64,000 nt of DNA from Nitrosovibrio sp. Nv4 (lineage in GTDB: Bacteria; Pseudomonadota; Gammaproteobacteria; Burkholderiales; Nitrosomonadaceae), in NCBI RefSeq assembly GCF_900215485.1, contig NZ_OCMZ01000001.1, positions 1,674,001-1,738,000 of the forward strand, read 5' to 3'. The translations under genes were made by a program, and so were the position numbers. This document shows positions 1 to 10,635 of this stretch, piece after piece. How positions within the stretch are numbered: position 1 is the first letter of the stretch; the number at the start of each line of letters is the position of its first letter. Below the pieces are notes generated by a model, which ran no database searches, was not told where the DNA came from, and worked only from the letters and a program-made list of their open reading frames with translations.

Positions 1-225
1 CTTGACCCGATTGCTACAGCCAGCATTGAGGAACTCATCACTGACCTGAAAGATAAGGTTACGATTCTCATCGTTACCCACAATATGCAGCAGGCGGCAC
101 GTGTTTCGGATTACACCGCTTATATGTATCTTGGTGAGATTATTGAGTTTGATGTTACTGACACGATTTTCATCAAACCCAAAAATAAACAGACGGAAGA
201 TTACATTACCGGACGTTTCGGATAG
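1..225 (+). CDS. pstB: Phosphate ABC transporter ATP-binding protein PstB, 3' end (partial)
   Basis: Frame 1 is open from the window edge to a TAG at 223-225, giving the last 74 residues of an ABC ATPase. It begins at [13 protein letters not shown], just after the Walker B region. The [13 protein letters not shown] stretch carries the H-loop histidine, and the tail [19 protein letters not shown] is the typical PstB C-terminus. PstB powers high-affinity phosphate import by PstSCAB at the inner membrane. The start and the rest of the pst operon lie upstream of the window. No phoU follows on this strand within the window. The PstB assignment rests on the characteristic tail. Confidence 0.9.
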   Translation, partial: LDPIATASIEELITDLKDKVTILIVTHNMQQAARVSDYTAYMYLGEIIEFDVTDTIFIKPKNKQTEDYITGRFG

Positions 226-467
226 ATTCATATACCGATCTATCGATAAGTTTCTTTTTGCCGTGTTGACCGACGCGCTCCGCTGGCTCTTCCGTCGGCT
301 CTTCCATACCCACGGCTATCCCTACACCATTTTTGTCTGCTTGTCTTCGCCCACGTCGTTTTATTTTCTTCGGGGCTTTTGTTCTCGGGCGATGTTGTTA
401 GTCGTGATTGACCCCGTATTCATTCACGGGTAACATTCGCAGCTTTCAAGTCAAAGGCGGCTCCTTT
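226..467. other. Intergenic gap pstB to tpiA
   Basis: This 242-bp stretch has no convincing gene. It is T-rich after the pstB stop and then carries pyrimidine-rich sequence. It probably holds the end of the pst operon and the tpiA promoter, but I see no clean terminator hairpin or promoter consensus. Confidence 0.4.
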
Positions 468-1229
468 ATGGCTATGCGTTCGAAGCTGGTTGCGGGTAAC
501 TGGAAAATGCACGGCGGAACGATACAGAATCGGGAGCTGCTTGATGCGATTGTTGCCGGAACGGAAGGGCTGAGCGGGGTTGGTCTAACCGTCTGTGTGC
601 CTTATCCCTATCTTTCGCAGGCGCAGTCGGTATTGCAGCATTCCGCTGTTTCCTGGGGCGCTCAGAACTTGAGTCAGCATGACAAAGGCGCTTATACGGG
701 CGAAGTTTCGGCGGCCATGTTAACGGATTTCGGCTGTCGCTACGTCATTGTCGGTCACTCGGAACGCCGCGCATTGTATGGTGAGGATAATCATACCGTA
801 GCGCTGAAATTCAAGGCGGCGCAGACAGCCGGCCTGATACCTGTTCTGTGCATTGGCGAAACCCTTGATCAGCGCGAGGCCGCGGTTACCGAGCAGGTGG
901 TGGCAGAGCAACTGGACGCGGTAATTGACCTGATGGGGATAGATGCACTGGCGAGGTCTGTACTTGCTTATGAGCCTGTATGGGCTATCGGTACCGGTAA
1001 AACCGCTACACCGCAGCAGGCCCAGGACGTACATGGATTCATTCGCAGCAGAATCGCCGCTAATAATCGCGGGGTTGCTACTGAACTGCAAATTCTTTAT
1101 GGCGGCAGCGTCAAAGCGAGCAATGCTGCGGAACTATTTGCCATGCCCGACATTGATGGGGGTCTGATTGGCGGTGCTTCACTTGTTGCCGATGAATTCA
1201 TCACCATCTGTCGCGCGGCTAAAAACTAA
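468..1229 (+). CDS. tpiA: Triosephosphate isomerase
   Basis: This is a 253-aa cytosolic TIM-barrel enzyme that interconverts glyceraldehyde-3-phosphate and dihydroxyacetone phosphate. The signatures are all visible: the substrate lysine in LVAGNWKMHG near the N-terminus, the catalytic histidine in IVGHSERR, the catalytic glutamate in AYEPVWAIGTG (loop 6 follows), and the phosphate-binding ILYGGSV near the C-terminus. The frame is open further upstream, but the ATG at 468 has an AAGGCGG ribosome site about 7 nt before it and leads straight into the conserved start. ATG 474 is an alternative. secG follows after 18 nt, the order common in betaproteobacteria. Confidence 0.97.
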   Translation: MAMRSKLVAGNWKMHGGTIQNRELLDAIVAGTEGLSGVGLTVCVPYPYLSQAQSVLQHSAVSWGAQNLSQHDKGAYTGEVSAAMLTDFGCRYVIVGHSERRALYGEDNHTVALKFKAAQTAGLIPVLCIGETLDQREAAVTEQVVAEQLDAVIDLMGIDALARSVLAYEPVWAIGTGKTATPQQAQDVHGFIRSRIAANNRGVATELQILYGGSVKASNAAELFAMPDIDGGLIGGASLVADEFITICRAAKN

Positions 1230-1247
1230 ATCATTTTGGAGTAGGTT

Positions 1248-1628
1248 TTGGAAACAGTCATCTGGGTACTACACCTCTTGTCGGCCGTGAGCGTAATTGT
1301 TCTGGTTCTGCTGCAACACGGTAAAGGGGCTGATATGGGCGCCGCCTTCGGCAGCGGTTCTTCAGGAAGCCTGTTTGGCGCCAGCGGCTCGGCAAATTTC
1401 CTGAGCAGGACCACCGGTGTGCTGGCCGCAGTATTTTTTATGACCAGTCTGGGGCTAACCTATCTTTCCAGCCACAAGACGGAAGACGGGGGAGTCATGG
1501 ATAAAGAAGTGCCCGTGCAGTCGGACAAGCCCGTTCAGCCGACTCAGCAGCCCGCGGAGTCCTCACAGGCTGCCCCTGAAATTCCCGCGGATGGAGGAGC
1601 TTCCAAAGCTACAGAAATACCGGAATAG
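1248..1628 (+). CDS. secG: Preprotein translocase subunit SecG
   Basis: This 126-aa protein is the small inner-membrane subunit of the SecYEG channel that assists SecA-driven protein export. An N-terminal transmembrane helix (about residues 3-22) is followed by the SecG signature: VLLQHGKGADMGAAFG and a Gly/Ser-rich GSGSSGSLFGASGSANFLSR. A second helix follows (about 57-75). The C-terminal 45 residues are polar, Pro/Gln/Glu-rich and poorly conserved, which is usual for the family. The start is TTG, with GGAG 6 nt upstream; no ATG sits before the first helix. It lies between tpiA and tRNA-Leu. Confidence 0.95.
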   Translation: METVIWVLHLLSAVSVIVLVLLQHGKGADMGAAFGSGSSGSLFGASGSANFLSRTTGVLAAVFFMTSLGLTYLSSHKTEDGGVMDKEVPVQSDKPVQPTQQPAESSQAAPEIPADGGASKATEIPE

Positions 1629-1672
1629 TTTAATGATGAGTTAATCGAGCTTTAATGATGAGTTGATTGAAC
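1629..1672 (+). repeat. 22-bp imperfect tandem repeat after secG
   Basis: Two 22-bp units, 1629-1650 and 1651-1672, follow the secG stop codon directly. They match at 19 of 22 positions and begin TTTAATGATGAGTT. The second unit runs into the A/T-rich stretch upstream of the tRNA gene. Confidence 0.8.
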
Positions 1673-1732
1673 AATCAATTAAAGCTGCGTTCTAATCAAG
1701 ATTATGCTTCTGACCGGAACTCGAATTAAGCC

Positions 1733-1817
1733 GCCGACGTGGTGAAATTGGTAGACACGCCGTCTTGAGGGGGCGGTGGCGAAAGCTGTGCGAGTTCGAC
1801 TCTCGCCGTCGGCACCA
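1733..1817 (+). tRNA. tRNA-Leu (anticodon GAG)
   Basis: This 85-nt class II tRNA has a seven-base-pair acceptor stem (GCCGACG at 1733-1739 with CGTCGGC at 1807-1813), discriminator A and an encoded CCA end (1815-1817). The anticodon loop reads CTTGAGG, so the anticodon is GAG, for leucine codons CUC/CUU. A variable arm (GGCGGTGGCGAAAGCTG region) and the T-arm GAGTTCGACTCTC are visible. A TTAAAG and a TATGCT spaced 18 nt apart around 1679-1708 could be its promoter. A tRNA-Leu between secG and nuoA is the usual betaproteobacterial arrangement. Confidence 0.97.
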
Positions 1818-1900
1818 TTGAAATGGAATAAGCGGAGAATCAGGTCACACACATGAGTAGAGGTGTGCCTGCTTCTCCAGCTCTATACTTTTGATTGCAT

Positions 1901-2257
1901 ATGCTCGAAAATTACTTTCCCATTCTGCTGTTCATTTTGCTTGGTCTTGCCGTAGGCGCCTTGGCCATGGGGTTTGGCTGGTTATTTGGTCCAAACCGTC
2001 CCGACAGCGAGAAATTATCCCCGTACGAGTGCGGTTTCGAAGCGTTCGAAGATGCGCGCATGAAATTTGACGTACGCTATTACCTGGTAGCCATCCTGTT
2101 CATTCTATTCGATCTGGAGATTGCGTTCCTGTTTCCATGGGCGGTTGTATTGAGCGAGATTGGTCTCTTCGGTTTTATCGCAATGATGGTTTTTCTCGGC
2201 ATCCTCGTCGTGGGTTTTATCTACGAGTGGACCAAGGGCGCCCTGGAATGGGATTAA
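1901..2257 (+). CDS. nuoA: NADH-quinone oxidoreductase subunit A
   Basis: This 118-aa membrane subunit of complex I has three predicted helices (about 5-28, 62-84 and 90-112). The conserved loop [21 protein letters not shown] lies between helices 1 and 2; it includes the cysteine that lies near the quinone-access region in the family. The ATG at 1901 is chosen over a TTG two codons earlier. It is the first gene of the nuoA-N operon, starting 83 nt after the tRNA. NuoB starts 4 nt after its stop, so the two are translationally close. Confidence 0.97.
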   Translation: MLENYFPILLFILLGLAVGALAMGFGWLFGPNRPDSEKLSPYECGFEAFEDARMKFDVRYYLVAILFILFDLEIAFLFPWAVVLSEIGLFGFIAMMVFLGILVVGFIYEWTKGALEWD

Positions 2258-2261
2258 GGTC

Positions 2262-2738
2262 ATGAGTGCTAACGGTACAATGGAAAAAGGTTTTGTCACC
2301 ACGAGCCTGGATTCGGTTATCAACTGGGGACGTACCGGGTCCATGTGGCCCATGACTTTTGGTCTCGCCTGCTGTGCAGTGGAGATGATGCAGGCTGGCG
2401 CGTCGCGTTACGACCTCGACCGTTTTGGAATCGTATTCCGCCCAAGTCCGCGCCAATCGGACGTGATGATTGTTGCCGGCACTTTGTGCAATAAAATGGC
2501 CCCAGCACTGCGTAAGGTATACGACCAGATGGCTGAGCCGCGCTGGGTAATATCCATGGGTTCCTGCGCCAACGGCGGCGGTTATTATCATTACTCGTAT
2601 TCTGTTGTACGTGGCTGCGACCGCATCGTGCCGGTCGACATCTACGTCCCCGGCTGTCCACCCACGGCGGAAGCGTTACTCTATGGGATTATTCAGTTGC
2701 AGAATAAAATCCACCGCACCAATACCATCGCCCGTTGA
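2262..2738 (+). CDS. nuoB: NADH-quinone oxidoreductase subunit B
   Basis: NuoB (158 aa) is the peripheral-arm subunit that carries the terminal [4Fe-4S] cluster N2, which passes electrons to quinone. The ligands are visible: the tandem cysteines in [11 protein letters not shown], the cysteine in [10 protein letters not shown], and the cysteine in [13 protein letters not shown]. The [17 protein letters not shown] motif is also typical. Its length is normal. NuoC begins 8 nt downstream. Confidence 0.98.
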   Translation: MSANGTMEKGFVTTSLDSVINWGRTGSMWPMTFGLACCAVEMMQAGASRYDLDRFGIVFRPSPRQSDVMIVAGTLCNKMAPALRKVYDQMAEPRWVISMGSCANGGGYYHYSYSVVRGCDRIVPVDIYVPGCPPTAEALLYGIIQLQNKIHRTNTIAR

Positions 2739-2746
2739 GTCATCAT

Positions 2747-3364
2747 ATGTCGTCGCCTCGTCTGGAAACGCTCTCCCTTTGCCTTCAGAATGTGTTGGCA
2801 GATAAACTTGTCAATGCCAGTGAACAACTGGGCGAGCTCACCATATCTGTGCTTCCTGCTGATTTATCGGGAGCGATGAAAACCCTGCGCGATCATGCCG
2901 AACTGGGTTTTGAAATGCTCATCGATTTATGTGGTCTGGATTATTTGGGCTATGGCGCCGAGTTTGTCGGCGATAACGAGCGGACGGGCAAGCGCTTTGC
3001 CGTTGTATATCACCTGCTCTCCATCAACCATAACCACAGGGTCCGGGTCAAGGCGTTTGCGGATGATGATGAATTCCCGGTTCTGGATTCGGTGATAGAC
3101 ATTTGGCCGTCCGCTAACTGGTTCGAGCGCGAGGCATTCGATCTTTACGGTATCGTTTTCACCGGCCATCCGGATTTACGCCGTATTCTTACCGATTATG
3201 GTTTTATTGGCAGTCCGTTTCGAAAGGACTTTCCATTAAGCGGTAACGTCGAGATGCGTTATGACCCCGATCAGCAACGGGTAATCTATCAGCCGGTCAG
3301 TATCGAACCGCGCCAGATAACACCGCGTGTTATTCGGGAAGAGCATTATGGGGATAGTGAATGA
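2747..3364 (+). CDS. nuoC: NADH-quinone oxidoreductase subunit C
   Basis: NuoC (205 aa) is the 30-kDa hydrophilic subunit, which contacts NuoB and NuoD in the connecting arm. The C-terminal half holds the family signature [19 protein letters not shown] followed by [13 protein letters not shown] and PFRKDFPL. It is a separate gene, not fused to nuoD as in E. coli. I take the ATG at 2747; an in-frame TTG at 2735 overlaps the nuoB stop and is less likely. It has no metal ligands, as expected. Confidence 0.97.
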   Translation: MSSPRLETLSLCLQNVLADKLVNASEQLGELTISVLPADLSGAMKTLRDHAELGFEMLIDLCGLDYLGYGAEFVGDNERTGKRFAVVYHLLSINHNHRVRVKAFADDDEFPVLDSVIDIWPSANWFEREAFDLYGIVFTGHPDLRRILTDYGFIGSPFRKDFPLSGNVEMRYDPDQQRVIYQPVSIEPRQITPRVIREEHYGDSE

Positions 3365-3391
3365 AGTCACTGTGGCATAGGTTGCTTAAAC

Positions 3392-4645
3392 ATGGCTGAG
3401 ATACGCAACTACACCATGAACTTCGGTCCGCAGCATCCGGCGGCGCACGGTGTGCTGCGCCTGGTGCTGGAGCTTGACGGTGAAGTCATTCAGCGCGCTG
3501 ACCCGCATATCGGGTTGCTGCATCGCGCGACCGAAAAGTTGGCCGAATACAAGACCTACATTCAATCGGTTCCGTACATGGACCGGTTGGACTATGTTTC
3601 CATGATGTGTAATGAGCATGCTTATGTAATGGCCATCGAGAAGCTGCTTCAACTCGAGGTGCCGATGCGTGCGCAATATATCCGCGTGATGTTCGACGAA
3701 ATCACACGGATACTCAATCATCTTTTATGGCTGGGTGCCCATGCGCTGGATGTGGGCGCGATGACGGTATTTCTGTATGCGTTCCGCGACCGGGAAGACC
3801 TGATGGATGTTTATGAAGCGGTGTCTGGGGCCAGAATGCACGCTGCTTATTACCGTCCTGGCGGGGTCTATCGGGATCTTCCGGAATCGATGCCGCAATA
3901 TCAGGCGTCGAAAATCCATAACGAAAAAAGCACCAGGGTACTCAACGAAAATCGTAGCGGTTCGCTGCTGGATTTTATCGAAGATTTTACCAACCGGTTT
4001 CCTACCTATGTAGATGAGTATGAAACCCTGCTTACCGACAACCGTATCTGGAAACAGCGTCTTGTCGGCATTGGTGTGGTCTCGCCGGAACGGGCCAAGG
4101 CGCTTGGCTTCACCGGTCCCATGCTGCGCGGTTCAGGGGTGGAATGGGATTTGCGGAGAAAACAGCCTTACGAAGTTTACGATCAAATGGATTTCGACAT
4201 ACCCGTGGGCGTCAATGGCGATTGCTATGATCGCTACCTGGTCCGCATTGAGGAATTCCGTCAGTCCAACCGCATCATCAGGCAGTGTGTCGATTGGCTG
4301 CGAAAGAATCCCGGTCCGGTCATAACAGATAACCATAAGATTGCACCGCCTCCACGAGTTGAAATGAAACAGAATATGGAAGAGTTAATTCATCATTTCA
4401 AACTTTTTACCGAGGGTTTTCACGTGCCCCCTGGTGAAACCTATGCCGCGATTGAGCATCCCAAAGGGGAATTCGGCATTTATCTGGTATCGGACGGCGC
4501 CAATATGCCTTATCGCCTGAAAATCCGTGCGCCAGGCTTTGCTCATCTGGCGGCGCTGGATGAAATGTCGCGCGGACATATGATTGCCGATGTTGTAGCC
4601 ATTATCGGTACGCAGGATATTGTGTTCGGTGAAATAGACAGATGA
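3392..4645 (+). CDS. nuoD: NADH-quinone oxidoreductase subunit D
   Basis: NuoD (417 aa) is the 49-kDa subunit and forms the quinone site with NuoB. The start [22 protein letters not shown] and the following [14 protein letters not shown] contain the conserved histidines of the quinone pocket. The motifs [11 protein letters not shown] and the C-terminal end [14 protein letters not shown] are typical. The length is normal. It descends from [NiFe]-hydrogenase large subunits but lacks the nickel cysteines. It lies 27 nt after nuoC. Confidence 0.98.
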   Translation: MAEIRNYTMNFGPQHPAAHGVLRLVLELDGEVIQRADPHIGLLHRATEKLAEYKTYIQSVPYMDRLDYVSMMCNEHAYVMAIEKLLQLEVPMRAQYIRVMFDEITRILNHLLWLGAHALDVGAMTVFLYAFRDREDLMDVYEAVSGARMHAAYYRPGGVYRDLPESMPQYQASKIHNEKSTRVLNENRSGSLLDFIEDFTNRFPTYVDEYETLLTDNRIWKQRLVGIGVVSPERAKALGFTGPMLRGSGVEWDLRRKQPYEVYDQMDFDIPVGVNGDCYDRYLVRIEEFRQSNRIIRQCVDWLRKNPGPVITDNHKIAPPPRVEMKQNMEELIHHFKLFTEGFHVPPGETYAAIEHPKGEFGIYLVSDGANMPYRLKIRAPGFAHLAALDEMSRGHMIADVVAIIGTQDIVFGEIDR

Positions 4646-4673
4646 CGTCATTGACAGTTAAACAGTTATCAAG

Positions 4674-5150
4674 ATGTTAAGCGCCGAGTCCATCAAAAAA
4701 ATCGACCGTGAAATCGCCAAATATCCCGCCGATCAAAAGCAATCAGCGGTAATGTCGGCGCTCGCCATCGCTCAGGATGAGAAAGGGTGGCTGACCACCG
4801 AAATAATGGATTTTGTCGCCCATTACCTTGAAATGCCGCCAATCGCGGTATATGAGGTGGCGGCCTTCTACAATATGTACAATTTGCAGCCGCTGGGCAA
4901 ATTCAAGATCACTATCTGTACGAATCTGCCTTGCGCGTTATCCGGCGCGAATGAGGCCGTGGCGCATTTCCGGCAAAAATTGGGTATCAATTTCAACGAG
5001 ACGACTGCTGACGGTAAATTCACCTTGAAAGAAGGCGAGTGTATGGGGGCGTGCGGTGACGCGCCTGTACTCCTGGTCAACAACAAACGCATGTGCAGTT
5101 TCATGTCCAACGGCTCGATTGACCAATTGCTGGAGGAGTTGAGCAAATGA
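4674..5150 (+). CDS. nuoE: NADH-quinone oxidoreductase subunit E
   Basis: NuoE (158 aa) is the 24-kDa subunit of the NADH-dehydrogenase module and binds the [2Fe-2S] cluster N1a. Its four cysteines are visible as two pairs: [14 protein letters not shown] and [17 protein letters not shown]. The N-terminal helical domain (about 1-75) has the usual VAAFYNMY segment. Its stop overlaps the nuoF start (ATGA at 5147-5150), which suggests coupled translation. Confidence 0.98.
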   Translation: MLSAESIKKIDREIAKYPADQKQSAVMSALAIAQDEKGWLTTEIMDFVAHYLEMPPIAVYEVAAFYNMYNLQPLGKFKITICTNLPCALSGANEAVAHFRQKLGINFNETTADGKFTLKEGECMGACGDAPVLLVNNKRMCSFMSNGSIDQLLEELSK

Positions 5151-6424
5151 CCCAGCCTACACAGGTACTGCTGGCCGGAGTGAATCCATCGGATCCGGAC
5201 AATTGGCGCCTCAAAAATTATGAGCAGCGCGAGGGTTATGCCGCGATTAGAAAAATTCTGAACGAAAAGATCCCGCCGGAAAAGGTCATCGAGGAAGTCA
5301 AGAAATCCGCATTGCGGGGTCGCGGTGGTGCGGGTTTTCCCACTGGGCTGAAATGGAGTTTCATGCCCAAGCAGTACGAAGGCGACAAGTACCTGGTGTG
5401 CAATTCGGACGAAGGCGAACCCGGCACCTTCAAGGACCGCGACATCATGCAGCACAACCCGCACATCCTGATCGAAGGCATGATGATCGGCGCTTATGCA
5501 ATGGGCATCAGGACCGGCTACAACTATGTTCATGGCGAAATCTGGGATACTTATGAGCGCATGGAAGAAGCGGTAGACGAAGCACGAGAGGCGGGATTGC
5601 TTGGAAATAACATTCTGGGTTCCGATTTCAGTTTCCAGTTATACAATCATCATGGTTACGGCGCCTATATCTGTGGCGAGGAAACCGCGCTGCTGGAATC
5701 GCTGGAAGGCAAGAAAGGCCAACCGCGCTTCAAGCCACCTTTCCCTGCAAGCTTCGGCCTCTATGGCAAGCCTACCACCATCAACAACACTGAAACATTC
5801 GCCTCCGTGCCCTGGATCATTCGCAATGGTGGCGACAAATTTCTGCAACTGGGCAAGCCCAACAATGGTGGGACGAAGCTTTTCTCCGTTTCCGGCCATG
5901 TCAACAAGCCGGGCAACTATGAGGTGCCGCTGGGTACGCCGTTCGCCACGCTGCTGGAGATGGCGGGCGGTATGCGGGGGGGGCGAAAACTGAAAGGTTG
6001 CATTCCTGGTGGCTCATCCATGCCGGTACTACCGGGGGACGTGATGATGCAGACAGACATGGATTATGATTCCATTGCCAAAGCGGGATCCATGCTGGGT
6101 TCAGGCGCGGTAATCATTATGGATGACACCACCTGCATGGTGAGGGCGCTGGAACGGCTGTCCTATTTTTATTATGAAGAATCGTGTGGTCAATGCACGC
6201 CATGCCGGGAAGGAACCGGGTGGCTCTACCGTGTTGTGCATCGCATCGAAACCGGCAAGGGGCGAATGGAGGATTTGGATCTGCTCAACAATGTTGCCGA
6301 CAATATTCAGGGGCGCACCATCTGCGCGTTGGGCGATGCAGCGGCAATGCCGGTGCGCGCCATGATTCAGCATTTTCGTGACGAGTTTGCATACCATATC
6401 GAGCACAAGAAATGCCTGGTATAG
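5147..6424 (+). CDS. nuoF: NADH-quinone oxidoreductase subunit F (NADH/FMN site)
   Basis: NuoF (425 aa) oxidises NADH, passes electrons through FMN and carries the [4Fe-4S] cluster N3. The NADH/FMN-binding motif [16 protein letters not shown] is followed by [14 protein letters not shown] and [17 protein letters not shown]. The cluster cysteines lie in [17 protein letters not shown] and in the later TICALGDAA. The length is typical. It overlaps nuoE by 4 nt, and a 95-nt gap separates it from nuoG. Confidence 0.98.
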   Translation: MTQPTQVLLAGVNPSDPDNWRLKNYEQREGYAAIRKILNEKIPPEKVIEEVKKSALRGRGGAGFPTGLKWSFMPKQYEGDKYLVCNSDEGEPGTFKDRDIMQHNPHILIEGMMIGAYAMGIRTGYNYVHGEIWDTYERMEEAVDEAREAGLLGNNILGSDFSFQLYNHHGYGAYICGEETALLESLEGKKGQPRFKPPFPASFGLYGKPTTINNTETFASVPWIIRNGGDKFLQLGKPNNGGTKLFSVSGHVNKPGNYEVPLGTPFATLLEMAGGMRGGRKLKGCIPGGSSMPVLPGDVMMQTDMDYDSIAKAGSMLGSGAVIIMDDTTCMVRALERLSYFYYEESCGQCTPCREGTGWLYRVVHRIETGKGRMEDLDLLNNVADNIQGRTICALGDAAAMPVRAMIQHFRDEFAYHIEHKKCLV

Positions 6425-6519
6425 CGTGGGTGGCGAATAGCATGGGCGAAGCCGATATATTTTTTTCCTGTCTGTGTTTACTCGCTAAGCCGATTCGTTA
6501 AGCCGAGAGTATTTATCCA

Positions 6520-8946
6520 ATGATCAATTTCGAAATCGACGGTAAACCGGTGTCTGTGCCCAAGAATGGCACCGTCATGGACGGCGCCAATCAGCTGGGC
6601 ATATACATTCCTCATTTCTGCTATCACAAGAAGCTCTCCATCGCCGCCAATTGCCGCATGTGCCTGGTACAGGTGGAAAAAGCGCCCAAGCCCTTGCCCG
6701 CCTGTGCGACTCCCGCCATGGAAGGCATGAAGGTATCGACCCATTCCGGACAGGCGGTGACAGCACAGAAAGGCGTGATGGAATTTCTGCTGATTAATCA
6801 TCCGCTGGATTGCCCCATTTGCGACCAGGGCGGGGAATGCCAACTGCAGGATCTGGCGGTGGGTTACGGCGCAAGTTCATCACGTTATACGGAAGCCAAG
6901 CGGGTGGTGGCGAATAAAAATCTGGGGCCGCTGATTTCCACCGACATGACTCGCTGCATCCATTGCACGCGTTGCATACGCTTTGGGCAGGAGATTGCCG
7001 GTATCATGGAGCTCGGCATGGCGGGCCGCGGCGAGCACGCTGAAATCCTGTCATTTGTCGGCCGTACGGTGGACTCTGAGCTGTCGGGCAACATGATTGA
7101 TCTCTGTCCGGTAGGGGCGCTCGTCAGTAAGCCATTCCGCTATTCAGCGCGCACATGGGAATTATCACGCAGAAAATCCGTGAGTCCTCACTGCGGTCTC
7201 GGCTCCAATCTGGTGGTCCAGGTGAAACAGAACCGTGTAATGCGGGTCTTGCCACGTGAGAACGAGGAAATCAACGAGTGCTGGTTGTCGGATAAAGATC
7301 GTTTCTCGTACGAGGGATTAAACTCGGAAGAGCGCCTGAGCAAGCCGATGATAAAGCGCGAGGGCCAGTGGCAGGAATGCGACTGGCAAACGGCGCTTGA
7401 ATTCGTCGCCAACGGATTGAAAGCCGTAAAGGAAAAACATGGCGCGCAAAGTATCGGCGCATTGGTTTCTCCTCATAGCACGCTGGAGGAACTCTATCTG
7501 CTACAAAAATTCGTGCGAGGATTCGGTAGCGGAAATATTGATCATCGTCTGCGGCAATCCGATTTTCGTGCGGATGATCATATGCAAGGTACGCCATGGC
7601 TGGGAATGAGCATCGCGGATGTTTCCCGCCTTGAGTCAGCGCTGGTTATTGGCAGCACCTTGCGCAAGGATCATCCTCTCCTTGCACAGCGTTTACGCCA
7701 GGCGGTAAAACATGGCGCACGATTGAACTTGATCAATCCAGTAGATGATGATCTGTTTACCAAGCTGGCGAATCGCGCCATTGTCGCACCTGCCGACATG
7801 GCAGCCATGCTTGCCCAGGTTCTGAAAGCCGTCGCCGAGTCAAAGAATGTGGAAATCCCTGACGACGCAAAGAATGCGTTAAGCACGGTTAACGTGAGTG
7901 ATACTGCGCGTTCGATCGCAGCCAGCCTCATCGATAATAAACCTGCTGCTGTTTTCCTCGGCAACCTGGCTCAACATCATCCGCAATACACGGATATTCA
8001 CGCGCTGGCGCAGCATATCGCGCAAATTGCCGACGCGCAATTCGGTATGTTAGGCGAGGCCGCCAACAGCGTCGGCGCCTATATTGCCGGGGCAATTCCT
8101 GACCGGGTTGCCTTGGGCGACTCAACCGGCAGTCAGCCGCGATCAGAAAGCCTCAATACTTCGCAAATGCTCGGGATGCGCACTGCCGGAGCGGCGGCTA
8201 CTGCGGGGGAGTCATGCCAGGCGTATATTCTGATGAATATGGAACCGGAATTGGATAGCTACGACCCCCGCCAGACAATGAACGCCCTGGGTGCGGCCGA
8301 GCTTGTTGTTGTGATGGCCGCATACAAAAACCATGCCGTCCTTCAAGGCGATTACGCCGATGTATTGCTGCCTGTCGCGCCATTCACCGAGACCTCCGGC
8401 ACTTTCATCAATACTGAAGGCCGCGTGCAAAGTTTCAATGGGGTTGTGGCGCCCCTCGGAGAAACGCGTCCAGCATGGAAGGTTGTACGAGTGCTGGGCA
8501 ACATGCTGCAACTGGATGGCTTTGATTACGAAACGCCGGAGCAGGTGCGTGCGGATATCCTGCCGGCCGGAACCGATGTCGGCGTTCGTCTGAATAATAA
8601 TCTCAGCGGTTTCGTCGTCGGGGACGTCGGGCCGAAGGGCATTGAAATCCAGCGAATCGGCGAAGTGCCGATTTATCAGGCCGATCCTATCGTGCGCCGT
8701 GCTGAATCGCTGCAGCGCACGAGTGACGCAGGTGTGCCGAAGGCCTGGATGCCCGGTGATCTTATGGACAAGCTTGGTATACAAACTGGCGACAACGTCC
8801 GGTTGAAGCAGGGAGAAGGCGAAGTGCAACTGGCGGCCGCGCAGGACGATAAGCTGCCCGCCAATTGCGTGCGCGTGGCTTCCGCACATCCGCTGACAGC
8901 GGCCCTGGGTGGAATGTTCGGTGAAATCGTGGTGGAAAGACTGTGA
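6520..8946 (+). CDS. nuoG: NADH-quinone oxidoreductase subunit G
   Basis: NuoG (808 aa) is the largest peripheral subunit and relays electrons through several clusters. The N-terminal ferredoxin domain holds [2Fe-2S] ligands ([26 protein letters not shown]). A His-Cys3 [4Fe-4S] site is [17 protein letters not shown] further [4Fe-4S] site is [15 protein letters not shown] with the distal [11 protein letters not shown]. The rest (from about 220) is a molybdopterin-oxidoreductase-like fold without the cofactor, ending with a beta-barrel-like domain. I do not see the extra cysteine quartet of the N7 type. The start ATG at 6520 leads directly into the ferredoxin domain. Confidence 0.97.
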   Translation: MINFEIDGKPVSVPKNGTVMDGANQLGIYIPHFCYHKKLSIAANCRMCLVQVEKAPKPLPACATPAMEGMKVSTHSGQAVTAQKGVMEFLLINHPLDCPICDQGGECQLQDLAVGYGASSSRYTEAKRVVANKNLGPLISTDMTRCIHCTRCIRFGQEIAGIMELGMAGRGEHAEILSFVGRTVDSELSGNMIDLCPVGALVSKPFRYSARTWELSRRKSVSPHCGLGSNLVVQVKQNRVMRVLPRENEEINECWLSDKDRFSYEGLNSEERLSKPMIKREGQWQECDWQTALEFVANGLKAVKEKHGAQSIGALVSPHSTLEELYLLQKFVRGFGSGNIDHRLRQSDFRADDHMQGTPWLGMSIADVSRLESALVIGSTLRKDHPLLAQRLRQAVKHGARLNLINPVDDDLFTKLANRAIVAPADMAAMLAQVLKAVAESKNVEIPDDAKNALSTVNVSDTARSIAASLIDNKPAAVFLGNLAQHHPQYTDIHALAQHIAQIADAQFGMLGEAANSVGAYIAGAIPDRVALGDSTGSQPRSESLNTSQMLGMRTAGAAATAGESCQAYILMNMEPELDSYDPRQTMNALGAAELVVVMAAYKNHAVLQGDYADVLLPVAPFTETSGTFINTEGRVQSFNGVVAPLGETRPAWKVVRVLGNMLQLDGFDYETPEQVRADILPAGTDVGVRLNNNLSGFVVGDVGPKGIEIQRIGEVPIYQADPIVRRAESLQRTSDAGVPKAWMPGDLMDKLGIQTGDNVRLKQGEGEVQLAAAQDDKLPANCVRVASAHPLTAALGGMFGEIVVERL

Positions 8947-8968
8947 CGGAAGAAACCAGGATAATCTG

Positions 8969-10069
8969 ATGGAATACGCGCAACAATTATTCGGAGATTT
9001 TTTCGGCGCCGAGTGGGGCCCGGCCCTGTTCGTTGTGACCAAGAACGTGCTGTTGATCTTCGCCATCGTGTTGCCCTTAATGCTGGCTGTGGCCTATCTC
9101 ACGTTTGCTGAACGCAAGATCATCGCCTTCATGCAGATGCGCGTGGGGCCCAACCGGGTGACGTTCTTTGGCATTCCATGGCTGGGAGGCTGGGCGCAAC
9201 CCATTGCAGATGCGGTCAAGGCGGTGATGAAAGAAATCATCGTCCCCAGCGGCGCGAATAAATTCCTGTTTGTGCTTGCGCCGATATTGACATTCGCCCC
9301 CGCACTTGCGGCTTGGGCGGTCGTGCCATTTTCTCCTGAAGTGGTATTGGCCGATATCAACGCGGCTCTGCTTTATATTCTGGCCATGACTTCCATGGGC
9401 GTCTACGGGGTTATCATCGCTGGCTGGGCGTCCAACTCCAAGTATGCGTTCCTCGGCGCGATGCGTTCCGCCGCGCAGGTGGTTTCGTACGAGCTGGCAA
9501 TGGGTTTTGCCCTGGTATGTGTGCTGATGATGTCGCAGAGTTTGAATCTGGGAGATATCGTCATGGGTCAGCAGGGCGGGAGCTTCCTTAACTGGTATCT
9601 CCTTCCGTTATTTCCCATGTTTCTGGTGTACTTCATTTCCGGCGTCGCGGAAACGAACCGCGCGCCGTTCGATGTGGCCGAGGGTGAATCGGAAATCGTA
9701 GCCGGATTCCACGTCGAGTATTCCGGCATGGCCTTTACAGTATTCTTTCTGGCGGAATATTCCAACATGATCCTGGTGGCTACGCTTGCCAGTATCATAT
9801 TCCTGGGAGGATGGCTGCCGCCGGTCAACATCGCACCATTTACGCTGATTCCCGGTTTTATCTGGCTGGTTTTAAAAATAGCATTTTTACTGTTTTGTTT
9901 TCTCTGGTTCCGCGCCACTTTTCCACGCTACCGCTATGATCAAATCATGCGTCTTGGCTGGAAGGTGTTCATTCCTATCACGTTGGTCTGGATACTGCTC
10001 TTAGGTCTGGTGATGCAGCTCCCATCGTCGATCCTGAGCGCATTCCCGCTTAATTTGTGGTTCCACTGA
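8969..10069 (+). CDS. nuoH: NADH-quinone oxidoreductase subunit H
   Basis: NuoH (366 aa) is the membrane subunit that shapes the quinone chamber at the junction of the two arms. It has about eight to nine hydrophobic helices and the family motifs [18 protein letters not shown] (first cytoplasmic loop) and [20 protein letters not shown], which carries the acidic quinone-site residues. The ATG at 8969 has a CCAGG-type ribosome site 8 nt upstream; the reading frame is open further upstream but overlaps nuoG. nuoI follows 14 nt later. Confidence 0.98.
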   Translation: MEYAQQLFGDFFGAEWGPALFVVTKNVLLIFAIVLPLMLAVAYLTFAERKIIAFMQMRVGPNRVTFFGIPWLGGWAQPIADAVKAVMKEIIVPSGANKFLFVLAPILTFAPALAAWAVVPFSPEVVLADINAALLYILAMTSMGVYGVIIAGWASNSKYAFLGAMRSAAQVVSYELAMGFALVCVLMMSQSLNLGDIVMGQQGGSFLNWYLLPLFPMFLVYFISGVAETNRAPFDVAEGESEIVAGFHVEYSGMAFTVFFLAEYSNMILVATLASIIFLGGWLPPVNIAPFTLIPGFIWLVLKIAFLLFCFLWFRATFPRYRYDQIMRLGWKVFIPITLVWILLLGLVMQLPSSILSAFPLNLWFH

Positions 10070-10083
10070 GACAGGAGAAAGCC

Positions 10084-10572
10084 ATGAACCGTATCAAGGA
10101 TTTTTTCCGTACTTTCCTGTTATTTGAACTGCTCAAAGGGATGATGCTAACCGGGCGATACATGTTTGCACGTAAAATCACCGTGCATTTTCCCGAAGAA
10201 AAAACGCCTCAGTCGCCGCGCTTTCGCGGGCTCCATGCGTTACGCCGGTATCCGAACGGTGAAGAGCGCTGTATCGCTTGCAAGCTGTGCGAAGCGGTGT
10301 GTCCGGCATTGGCAATCACCATTGAATCCGAGCAGCGCGATGACGGAACCCGGCGTACCACGCGTTACGACATAGACCTGACAAAATGCATATTTTGCGG
10401 CTTCTGTGAAGAGTCTTGTCCCGTCGATTCGATCGTTGAGACTCGCATCCTGGAATACCACGGCGAGAAACGCGGTGATTTGATCTATACCAAGGAGATG
10501 CTGCTGGCGGTGGGAGACCGGTATGAGGAACAGATAGCAAAGGATAGGGCGGCAGATGCCGGCTACCGATGA
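10084..10572 (+). CDS. nuoI: NADH-quinone oxidoreductase subunit I
   Basis: NuoI (162 aa) is the TYKY subunit with two [4Fe-4S] clusters, N6a and N6b. Both ferredoxin motifs are present: [16 protein letters not shown] and [16 protein letters not shown]. An N-terminal amphipathic segment anchors it near NuoH. The ATG at 10084 follows an AGGAG-like site (ACAGGAGAAAGCC). The 191-nt gap downstream contains a repeat element. Confidence 0.98.
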   Translation: MNRIKDFFRTFLLFELLKGMMLTGRYMFARKITVHFPEEKTPQSPRFRGLHALRRYPNGEERCIACKLCEAVCPALAITIESEQRDDGTRRTTRYDIDLTKCIFCGFCEESCPVDSIVETRILEYHGEKRGDLIYTKEMLLAVGDRYEEQIAKDRAADAGYR

Positions 10573-10635
10573 ATCTTCTGGTTAATTGCACACGGTCATG
10601 CTCTCTGAATTCGGATTTGCGAGTATCAGAGGTTT

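Noticed and set aside
101-433. A + strand frame of 110 codons overlapping the pstB end
   Set aside because: It is out of frame with pstB, has no ribosome site, and its product is hydrophobic and Cys/Arg/Phe-rich without any family pattern.
4868-5533. 221-codon - strand frame opposite nuoE and nuoF
   Set aside because: It lies fully antisense to two conserved complex I genes and its composition is the shadow of their codons.
8212-9066. 284-codon - strand frame opposite nuoG and nuoH
   Set aside because: Long, but antisense to intact nuoG; no family motif and an unlikely His/Gln-rich composition.
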